A program made the translations under genes and the position numbers. From positions 1-21,763 of the forward strand of contig JAYWFU010000072.1 of assembly GCA_043778625.1 (NCBI GenBank): DNA of 21,763 bases, read 5' to 3'. Under the pieces are notes generated by a model. It searched no databases. It saw only the letters and a list, made by a program, of their open reading frames with translations, and was not told the origin of the DNA. Of this stretch, positions 9,482 through 15,960 are shown in pieces. This stretch comes from JACMRI01 sp043778625 (GTDB lineage Bacteria > Bacteroidota > Bacteroidia > UBA4408). The stretch's first letter is position 1; each line of letters opens with the position of its first letter.

Positions 9482-9528
9482 CAACGGATAATTGACAACT
9501 AAAAATATGCCTTATCAATTATCAATTA
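9468..9528. repeat. Inverted repeat spanning kinase stop codon
   Basis: The 14-nt arms TAATTGATAATTGA (9468-9481) and TCAATTATCAATTA (9515-9528) are exact reverse complements separated by 33 nt. The left arm contains the TGA stop codon of the kinase gene. A direct repeat GATAATTGACAAC also occurs twice at 9473-9499. The A/T-only stem followed by TTTTAAAA could act as a weak terminator or attenuator between kinase and regulator. Similar ATAATTGACAA-type repeats are common between genes in Bacteroidota and cyanobacteria, so it may be a dispersed repeat that landed on the gene end. Confidence 0.6.
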
Positions 9529-9577
9529 TTTTAAAATTATATTTACACAAGCTAATTTACATTAAAACACTACTTAC

Positions 9578-10324
9578 ATGCTACGTGCTATTATAATAGA
9601 TGACATTGATACCATACGTACTGATAATGCCAACCTCATAACCAAACATTGCCCCAGCATAACCATAATAGCTCAGGCAAATAGTGTAGCTACGGGCGTA
9701 AAAATTATAAAAGAACACCAGCCCGACTTGGTGTTTTTGGACGTAGAAATGACCGATGGTACAGGCTTTGATTTACTAAAACAACTGCAACCCATTACGT
9801 TTAAAGTAATATTTGTATCGGGCTACGAAAGCTTTGCTGTTAGGGCATTTAAATGTGCCGCTATTGATTATTTGTTAAAACCTATTAATACCAATGAGCT
9901 GATAGATGCCGTAACTAAAGCCCAACACAGCATTGAACGCGAAACTATGGAGTTAAAGTTTAGTACTTTATTTAATAACCTAGAACGCCCTAAGAATTTG
10001 CAAAAATTAATTTTGAAAACGTTTGAAAAAATATATTCAGTTAACGTACAAGATATTATACGTTGCGAAGGGGCAACTAATTACACCACTTTCTACTTGT
10101 TAGACGGAAGTAAAATAATGGTTTCTAAAATTATTAAAGAGTATAATACCTTGTTAACCGATATGGGATTTTTTCGTACCCACCAATCGCACCTAATTAA
10201 TATGGCTTATTTCGATTACTACAACAAAACCGATGGCGGAATTATTGTGTTAAAAGATAGAACTGTTATCCCTTTATCTACCCGCAACAAAACTGATTTC
10301 TTGCTTATGCTCGAAAAAATGTAG
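9578..10324 (+). CDS. LytTR-family response regulator
   Basis: The 248-aa protein has a receiver domain (about 1-120) with the acidic pair Asp8-Asp9, phospho-acceptor Asp55 (VFLDVEMTDGTGFDLL), switch residue Ser81 and Lys101 in the DYLLKP motif. A LytTR DNA-binding domain fills about 140-245 (VNVQDIIRCEGATNYTTFYL, FRTHQSHLINMAYFDYY, VIPLSTRNK). LytTR regulators bind pairs of short imperfect direct repeats upstream of target genes. With the upstream kinase it forms a complete two-component system. Targets cannot be read from sequence; the surface-protein locus that begins 900 bp downstream is one possibility, inferred from position only. Confidence 0.94.
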   Translation: MLRAIIIDDIDTIRTDNANLITKHCPSITIIAQANSVATGVKIIKEHQPDLVFLDVEMTDGTGFDLLKQLQPITFKVIFVSGYESFAVRAFKCAAIDYLLKPINTNELIDAVTKAQHSIERETMELKFSTLFNNLERPKNLQKLILKTFEKIYSVNVQDIIRCEGATNYTTFYLLDGSKIMVSKIIKEYNTLLTDMGFFRTHQSHLINMAYFDYYNKTDGGIIVLKDRTVIPLSTRNKTDFLLMLEKM

Positions 10325-10580
10325 TTAATACACCTAGCGTATATTAGCCAAACTCTAGCGCATACTAATCGTAACCCAGCGCATATTTATTCTCTATTTA
10401 GTGTATCTATTAACTCCCTATTTTCGTGTAAACGATAATGAAAGGGAGGTTTGTTTGCGTATATAGCTGTTTTGTAAAAGTAACAAACAACATCCAATAA
10501 TTATAACTTATTAGTTCATTGACAGCACGTACTTTATATTTAACCTTACCATAAATAAGTTACTGAGCTTGTTTAAGTAA
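10325..10580. other. Gene-free stretch with one hairpin and a degenerate repeat
   Basis: No gene is visible. Three loosely repeated words (CTAGCGTATATTAG, CTAGCGCATACTAA, CAGCGCATATTTA) occur at 10336-10390, about 23 bp apart. A stem-loop CTCCC...GGGAG at 10414-10448, with inner TTCGT/ACGA pairing, follows and could end transcription of the two-component operon. The rest is AT-rich without recognisable signals. Confidence 0.45.
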
Positions 10581-10986
10581 TAAACCCTTACGGTAAAGCA
10601 ACTAACCCTCACGGTAAAGCAATAAACCCTTATGGTAAAGCAACTAACCCTCACGGTAAAGTAGTAAACCCTTATGGTAAATCAAGTAACCCTTACGGTA
10701 GAGTAGTAAACCCTCACGGCAAAGCAACTAACCCTCACGGTAAAGTAGTAAACCCTTATGGTAAATCAAGTAACCCTTACGGTAGAGTAGTAAACGCTTA
10801 CGGTAGAGCAATAAACCCTTACGGTAAAGCAATAAACCCTTATGGTAAATCAAGTAACCCTTACGGTAAAGCAACTAACCCTCACGGTAAAGTAGTAAAC
10901 GCTTACGGTAGAGTAGTAAACCCTTGCGGTAAAGTAGTAAACCCTTGCGGTAGAGTAACTAATCCTCACGGCAAAGCAATAAACCC
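10581..10986 (+). repeat. 21-bp minisatellite, 19 full units plus a partial
   Basis: Head-to-tail units of exactly 21 bp, consensus close to TAAACCCTTACGGTAAAGCA plus A, run from 10581 to 10979, with a 7-bp partial unit behind. Units differ at a few favoured positions (TTACGG/CTCACGG/TTATGG, GTAAAG/GTAGAG, GCAA/GTAG/TCAA). Some larger blocks repeat as groups, which points to growth by unequal exchange. Because 21 is divisible by three, one plus-strand frame stays open throughout and reads NP(Y/H/C)G(K/R)(A/V/S)(T/I/V/S). That frame runs 10577-11014 and contains no ATG, GTG or TTG, so I annotate a DNA repeat and not a gene. Confidence 0.9.
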
Positions 10987-11025
10987 GATACTAACATACA
11001 CGCTATACCGTTAGTTCCCCATCGC

Positions 11026-11066
11026 CTTGGTTCGTGTCCCCACGAAACAATAGTGTATTAATTGGT
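11026..11066. repeat. Dispersed hairpin repeat, copy 2
   Basis: Second copy of the 41-bp repeat at 2481-2521 (36 of 41 positions equal). The stem TTGGTTCGTG/CACGAAACAA at 11027-11050 has one mismatch, as if the left arm came from one hairpin of the copy upstream of lon and the right arm from the other. It lies just after the minisatellite. Confidence 0.6.
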
Positions 11067-11088
11067 GGCATAGTAACCAACTATAAAT

Positions 11089-11188
11089 ACTATCAGTCTA
11101 ACATCTAATTACTATCAGTCTAACATCTAATTACTATCATCTATTAGTCTACTATCTAAATACTACTATCTATCAGTCTAACATTTAA
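11089..11188. repeat. 22-bp tandem repeat before fibronectin-like gene
   Basis: Two identical 22-bp units (11089-11110 and 11111-11132) containing CTATCAGTCTAACATCTAAT are followed by degenerate versions of CTATCATCTATTAGTCTA and CTATCTATCAGTCTAACAT to about 11188. The array ends roughly 15 nt before the ATG at 11203, so it forms most of the untranslated leader and promoter zone of that gene. Confidence 0.75.
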
Positions 11189-11202
11189 ACTAAAAATACA
11201 CT

Positions 11203-11820
11203 ATGAACTCAATAACCAAAGCTGTAGTAGGCCTAACCAAGCTATCAGCTACTGATAAAGTAAGTAAAGCACAAGCTATAAAAGATACCATGCAAGCCAG
11301 CGGAAACTTCCCGCCAGTAGGTATGCCCATTACCTACGCCGTGGTACAAACCGCTATTACTAACCTGCATAATGCTGTATTATTAGCCGTAAACACTAAT
11401 AACCCAACCAATACTGCCAACATGCACGAGCAAGAAAGGGTATTAATAAGTACCTTTAATTTTATTAAAGCACACGTAGAGTTTGTGGCCAACAAAAACA
11501 TTGCTCCCGCTACTATTATAACATCGGCAGGTATGCAAGTAGCCGTAGCAGGTGGTGCTAATGGGGTAACCGAACTTACGTTGGAAGCCATAGGCAACGG
11601 CACCATAAAAGTACGCTACCCACGTGCCCCAAACGAAAAAGCATTTGTAATAGAAACCAGCACCGACAATACTACTTGGGCTCAAACCGCTATGAGCGCA
11701 ATAACCAAACTACAAATTAGTGGGTTTACCATAGGTAGTATGCTATATGTACGCTACTACGCCATAAGCAAAACGGGTAAAGGCACCACGAGCCAAGTAA
11801 AAACAATAACGGTAGTATAA
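11203..11820 (+). CDS. Small fibronectin-III-like protein of unknown role
   Basis: A 205-aa protein without a signal peptide. The first 105 residues look helical (LTKLSATDKVSKAQAIKDTM, then NFP and a long Ala/Asn-rich helix pair). Residues about 115-205 resemble one fibronectin type III domain (TELTLEAIGNGTIKVRYPRAPNEKAFVIETSTDNTTW...YVRYYAISKTGKGTTSQV). Proteins of this plan (short N-terminal helical part with a K(I/V)xxAxxI...NFP pattern, then fn3) recur in Bacteroidota and are normally labelled hypothetical or fn3-containing. The start at 11203 follows a repeat-rich leader. A structured 85-nt element begins 19 nt after its stop. A decayed copy of its 3' end lies at 20932-21033. Confidence 0.8.
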   Translation: MNSITKAVVGLTKLSATDKVSKAQAIKDTMQASGNFPPVGMPITYAVVQTAITNLHNAVLLAVNTNNPTNTANMHEQERVLISTFNFIKAHVEFVANKNIAPATIITSAGMQVAVAGGANGVTELTLEAIGNGTIKVRYPRAPNEKAFVIETSTDNTTWAQTAMSAITKLQISGFTIGSMLYVRYYAISKTGKGTTSQVKTITVV

Positions 11821-11839
11821 ATATCTAACATGTAAAAAT

Positions 11840-11924
11840 AAGAGTGCGAGCCGTGGGGTCCTTTAATGCTATACTTTTGGAGAGGGGTATAGCTTGGTTT
11901 CATACCCACTGGTTCGTTACTCTT
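11840..11924 (+). ncRNA. Putative structured RNA element, copy A
   Basis: First of three 85-nt relatives (others at 12967 and 21052). The outer arms AAGAGTGCGAGCCGTGGG and CCCACTGGTTCGTTACTCTT pair with a single bulge. The inner arms GCTATAC (11868-11874) and GTATAGC (11887-11893) pair perfectly around a loop containing GGAGAGG. The GTCCTTT in the 5' internal loop can pair with the purine-rich apical loop, suggesting a pseudoknot. It begins 19 nt after the fn3-like gene stop. It may be a processed 3' RNA, a regulatory structure or an unusual terminator; I do not recognise a named family. Confidence 0.6.
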
Positions 11925-11945
11925 TAAATTAATAAACATAATAAT

Positions 11946-11978
11946 AAACTCTTTAAAAACTCTTTAAAAACTCTTTAA
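11946..11978 (+). repeat. Three 11-bp tandem repeats at a gene start
   Basis: AAACTCTTTAA occurs three times in a row directly before the ATCAAAAAAGCA where the next reading frame would be expected to start. A fourth related word, ACTCTTTAAA, is the end of element A. Gain or loss of one 11-bp unit would shift frame and change promoter spacing, so the tract is a candidate slippage site. Confidence 0.75.
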
Positions 11979-11979
11979 A

Positions 11980-12954
11980 ATCAAAAAAGCAATTATACTC
12001 GTAGCTTTATTATGCGGGAGCATAGTAAGTACACAAGCACAATTAACTAATGAACTTATAGCGCAATATGACTTTGCGGGTAATACCAATGATTTGTCTG
12101 GCAACAGTAACCATGGCATATTAGTAGGTACACCTACCTTAACTACAAATCGTTTTGGAAGTAACGCCTGCGCATATGCTTTTCCGGGTACAAGTACTGA
12201 TTATATTAAAATATCTTACACTACTAATTTTGAGATGGCTAGCGCACACGACAGCATGAGTATTAGTTTATGGTATCAAGGGGGAAGTTCATCGGCTGGA
12301 GATTTAGAGCAATTATTTGTTCAACAAGCGCCGTTTAATCCAAATGGATTTACATATTTTAATTATGGAATTACCTTGTATGATTGTAACAAGCCAACGG
12401 TCTTTACAACTAATTCACAAAATATTTATACATTTAATACTAGTAATGGCTCTTGTAATACAGGAGATACGGCTTGGCATCATTTAGTTTTTAATTATAA
12501 TGACTCTGTAATAACGCAATATATTGATGACTCTATTGTAAATTCAACTTGTTGCGGAGGCTCTCCTTCTATTAATTATTGTATATTGGATTTTGCTGTA
12601 GGTAAAGATTTTCAAGGAAAAATAGATGATGTTAGATTTTATAAGCGTACACTAAATCCGCTAGAGGTACATCAATTATATACATTAGCTAATAGTTGCG
12701 TTGCAACTAATATAACAGCTATTACTAACACTACATTATCCTTAGTCCCTAATCCTACAAGTAATACATTTACCCTAACAGGAGTTAATATTGCTGATAT
12801 AGCTAAAGTGTATGTAACAGACTTAATGGGTAAAGTGGTATTAAATACCACTAGCACCACTGTTAATATTGATAATTTAAATGCAGGTACATATTTAGTA
12901 AAAGTTATAAAAATTAATGGCAAGCACTTTGTGTTTAAATTGGCAAAAGAGTAA
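11980..12954 (+). CDS. Secreted LamG-domain protein with T9SS sorting tail, start codon missing
   Basis: The frame is open from the stop at 11965 to 12954. Its 5' part encodes a clear signal peptide (IKKAIILVALLCGSIVSTQAQ) and then LIAQYDFAGNTNDLSGNSNHG, the usual first strand of a LamG/concanavalin-type jellyroll (Laminin_G_3), which extends to about IDDVRFYKRTLNPLEVHQLY. A type IX secretion sorting domain ends the protein (LVPNPTSNTFTL...VYVTDLMGKVV...LNAGTYLVKV). There is no ATG, GTG or TTG before TTG at 12094, and starting there would delete the signal peptide and the first jellyroll strand. The best candidate start is the ATC at 11980, where ATGAAAAAA would be expected. So the gene either uses a rare start, is switched off, or carries a sequencing error. 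About 324 residues if read from ATC. Ligand unknown; LamG folds often bind glycans. Confidence 0.75.
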   Translation: MKKAIILVALLCGSIVSTQAQLTNELIAQYDFAGNTNDLSGNSNHGILVGTPTLTTNRFGSNACAYAFPGTSTDYIKISYTTNFEMASAHDSMSISLWYQGGSSSAGDLEQLFVQQAPFNPNGFTYFNYGITLYDCNKPTVFTTNSQNIYTFNTSNGSCNTGDTAWHHLVFNYNDSVITQYIDDSIVNSTCCGGSPSINYCILDFAVGKDFQGKIDDVRFYKRTLNPLEVHQLYTLANSCVATNITAITNTTLSLVPNPTSNTFTLTGVNIADIAKVYVTDLMGKVVLNTTSTTVNIDNLNAGTYLVKVIKINGKHFVFKLAKE

Positions 12955-12966
12955 GTTTAAAAAAAT

Positions 12967-13051
12967 AAGAGTGCGGGCAGTGGGTCCTTTGAGTTATACG
13001 TTAAGGAGAGAGGGCGTATAATTTGTTTCATGACCACTGCCCGTTATTCTT
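12967..13051 (+). ncRNA. Putative structured RNA element, copy B
   Basis: 85 nt, starting 12 nt after the LamG gene stop. The outer stem is a perfect CGGGCAGTGG/CCACTGCCCG, where copies A and C have CGAGCC/GGTTCG, so both sides changed together. The inner stem TTATACG/CGTATAA likewise differs from the other copies on both sides. The apical loop TTAAGGAGAGAGGG is conserved. An eight-T run follows a few bases after the 3' arm, so here the element could also work as an intrinsic terminator. Confidence 0.62.
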
Positions 13052-13298
13052 TAATTTTTTTTCTGCCCTTCTGCAATTAATCATGGTAGTATGTTTATAA
13101 AGCAATTTAACAAAGTCACCAACTAGTTTTTATAGTTTTATAAATACCCCAACTTCATATAAAACTTAACTTTAACAATAAATCAGTTCGTATGAGTAAT
13201 TTTAGGGTATGCATAAATTTTTTAAATAACTGGATCAGGGTATCATACAACGATTAAATCATTATATTTATATCTAATAATATCTAAATTAACAAAAT

Positions 13299-15893
13299 AT
13301 GAAATCAACACTACTTACCACAGCATTACTACTAAGTACATTATTAACAACAGCCCAAAGCAATGTTGGCATAGGTACTACCACACCCAACCCTAAGGCA
13401 ATACTCGAATTACAAGCAACTGATAAAGGTCTATTGGTACCAAGGCTAAGTACAGTGCAAATAAATGCAATAACCACTCCACCTAATGGGTTGCTGGTAT
13501 ATAATACTACCGAGGAGTGTTTTAACTATTATAACACCAGCACAGTGGCCTGGAAAAGCATGTGCAGCGCCACAGGCATTGTAAACAGTGGCGATACTGT
13601 TATCGTTAATTTACTAAAAGTCGATAGCATATTTGTTCACCTAATAAAAGCAGATGGTGCGTTTATAAAAAATCTATTTGCCACCTATATCAAAGCCGAT
13701 AGTGCCTACATTAAGCTACTCCATGCCGATAGTATATTTGTAAAGTATTTGCAAGCAAACTCAATAAAAGCCGACACTATTACAGCCAATACGGGTAATT
13801 TTACTAATCTTAACGTGGGTGGTATATCTATTGATTCGCTAATTAAACTACAAACTTTAAATCAGTTTAGCAACCAATCGTTTAAAGACTCATTAGCTAA
13901 TTATGCTTGGGTACTCAAGGGTAATACAGCACCTACCAACAATAAATTAGGTACACTTAATGCGCGCGATTTACACATAATAACCAATAATACGGAGCGT
14001 ATAAGTATAATGAGTGGCACAGGCAACGTAGGTATAGGGCAAACCTTACCTGCCGAAAAGCTAGACGTAATTGGTAATACTAAAACTACAGGTAGCCTAG
14101 AGTTTGGCGCAGCACTTAAGCCCGCAGGACTAAACGGCACCACGGGCGATATACTCATAAGCCAAGGAGCGCTAGCCCCTATATGGGTAGCGCAAAATAC
14201 CATAGCACCCACTATTACTAACACACTTACTAACCCAATTAACACCATAACAAGCACGGTTAATGGTGTATTAGCCACAGCCCCTGCAGTTAACACCGTA
14301 AACAACACGCTTACGGGTACTAACTTAACCACTACCGTTAATGGTGTTGTTGGCACTGCTATAGACTTAAGCACTATAATTCCACCTAGTAATAATTGGA
14401 ATTTATTAGGTAACGCAGGTACAAGCCCAGCTACTAATTTTATAGGCACTACTGATAATCAGTCGTTGGTGCTTAAAACAAACAATACCGAACATTTAAA
14501 AATAGATTCTACCGGCAAAGTAACTATAACCGTTAAGGATACTGGTAATTACCAATTTAACAGCGTAGCAACTGTTACCACTACAACTCCCATTAAAGCA
14601 TTAGTAGTGGGTAATTATATGTTTGTTGGTGGCTATTATAGTGCTAATACGTTAGAGGTATATAGCCTTGCTAACCCTGCGTTACCAGTATTAGTAAATT
14701 CGGTACCTACTAACGGTTGGTGTAGCAATATAGTATTACATGGTAAGTATTTGTACTTAACTTACCGTCTTAATAGTTTGTTAGATATATACGATGTATC
14801 TAATCCGCTACTACCAGTATTGGTAAGTAGTACCACTGTTTTGTTTTACGGGTACAGTATACAACCAATTGATACTAACTATATATATGTTAGCGATGGG
14901 GGTACAATAAAAATAGTAAATGTAGCTAATCCAGCTAGTCCAATAATAGTTTCAACAATAACAACAATTGGTAATTATGCTAGCGTTAAAGTAGGTAACA
15001 GGTTGTATGTTAGTAACTCATCGGCTAATGCTTTTGAGGTATGGGATGTTACTAATCCTTTAACGCCAACTGTACTAGGTAGTCTTAACATAGCTGGATT
15101 TGGTTTTGTTGATGTACTAAATAATTATGCTTACGTAGCTAATTACGCTACTAATAGTATTAATGTAATTGATTTTAGTAACCCTATTACGCCAGTATTA
15201 GTAACATCAGTAGCCCTACCAGCCGTATCAGTCATGAAAATTCGTGGGCGCTATTTGTACGTAAACGGTGGGAATTTTTCACAATTTAGTATCTTAGACT
15301 TAAATAATCCTGCTGCGCCAGTAGTTAGTGCTAGTTATTTTTTAGGTCTTGGCTCCTCTGCTTTTGACATTGCAGGAGATTATTTATATCAACCTTATTA
15401 CAATTCAAATGTGTTAGAGGTGTTTAAAATTGGTACACCTTATTCTATTAATTCGCCAGCATTAACCGTAAAACTAACGCATAGCAGTAGTACCATAGCT
15501 CGTTTCGAAAACTGGTCAGGCGTTAGTTTAATTGATCACAATGGTATATCAAGCTCTTCGGACCAAACGTTAAAGCATAACATAACTAACTTACCCTCAG
15601 GAAGTTTAGCTAAATTAACAGCACTGCGCGGTGTTACCTTTGCTTGGAATAACGACCCTACCGAAAAAACATACGCTGGAATAATAGCACAGGAGGTAAT
15701 TAAGCAATTTCCATTATTGGTTACCACTGACGAAAAAACTAATAAGTTTTCAGTAAATTATGCTGGTTTTGCTCCCTACTTTATTGAAGCCATTAAAGAG
15801 TTGAATACTAAACAAGAGATAGCAATTAAAAATCAGCAACAACAAATTGAAATTTTACTAAAACGCTTAGATGCATTAGAAAATAAAAAGTAA
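13299..15893 (+). CDS. Modular surface protein: repeat stalk, LVIVD propeller, S74 chaperone
   Basis: 864 aa. A signal peptide (MKSTLLTTALLLSTLLTTAQ) is followed by the NVGIGTTTPNP...GLLVPRLSTVQ...NGLLVYN head common in Bacteroidota surface proteins. A strict five-residue repeat (ADSIF/VKYLQ type, 15 quintets) spans residues 108-182. Next are a NNTERISIMSGTGNVGIG module, a single VNGV/NTLTGTNLTT repeat, and about six LVIVD-type beta-propeller blades (about 418-712, e.g. NTLEVYSLANPALPVLV, LLDIYDVSNPLLPVLV). The C-terminus (752-864) is a peptidase S74 intramolecular chaperone with SSDQTLKHNI; Ser753 and Lys758 match the five-residue Ser-Lys spacing of the self-cleaving dyad in phage endosialidase tailspikes. 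A C-terminal coiled coil (IAIKNQQQQIEILLKRLDALENK) ends it. S74 domains drive trimerisation of fibres. Probably a trimeric cell-surface fibre; ligand unknown. Confidence 0.85.
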   Translation: MKSTLLTTALLLSTLLTTAQSNVGIGTTTPNPKAILELQATDKGLLVPRLSTVQINAITTPPNGLLVYNTTEECFNYYNTSTVAWKSMCSATGIVNSGDTVIVNLLKVDSIFVHLIKADGAFIKNLFATYIKADSAYIKLLHADSIFVKYLQANSIKADTITANTGNFTNLNVGGISIDSLIKLQTLNQFSNQSFKDSLANYAWVLKGNTAPTNNKLGTLNARDLHIITNNTERISIMSGTGNVGIGQTLPAEKLDVIGNTKTTGSLEFGAALKPAGLNGTTGDILISQGALAPIWVAQNTIAPTITNTLTNPINTITSTVNGVLATAPAVNTVNNTLTGTNLTTTVNGVVGTAIDLSTIIPPSNNWNLLGNAGTSPATNFIGTTDNQSLVLKTNNTEHLKIDSTGKVTITVKDTGNYQFNSVATVTTTTPIKALVVGNYMFVGGYYSANTLEVYSLANPALPVLVNSVPTNGWCSNIVLHGKYLYLTYRLNSLLDIYDVSNPLLPVLVSSTTVLFYGYSIQPIDTNYIYVSDGGTIKIVNVANPASPIIVSTITTIGNYASVKVGNRLYVSNSSANAFEVWDVTNPLTPTVLGSLNIAGFGFVDVLNNYAYVANYATNSINVIDFSNPITPVLVTSVALPAVSVMKIRGRYLYVNGGNFSQFSILDLNNPAAPVVSASYFLGLGSSAFDIAGDYLYQPYYNSNVLEVFKIGTPYSINSPALTVKLTHSSSTIARFENWSGVSLIDHNGISSSSDQTLKHNITNLPSGSLAKLTALRGVTFAWNNDPTEKTYAGIIAQEVIKQFPLLVTTDEKTNKFSVNYAGFAPYFIEAIKELNTKQEIAIKNQQQQIEILLKRLDALENKK

Positions 15894-15960
15894 TATTTTA
15901 TTTTTAGCAATCTAAAAGTTAGTTTATTAAAATATAAAATAACACCATCATCACTTTAAC

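Noticed and set aside
10581..10986. CRISPR-like array
   Set aside because: The 21-bp units touch each other with no unique spacers, so this is a tandem repeat.
11840..13051. Integron attC-type recombination sites (element-gene-element layout)
   Set aside because: The elements lack the GTTRRRY/RYYYAAC core sites, no integrase is in the window, and the element is not repeated after each following gene.
13901..14449. 182-codon minus-strand frame
   Set aside because: Antisense shadow of the repeat region in the 13299-15893 gene, with the same artificial Leu/Val/Pro composition.
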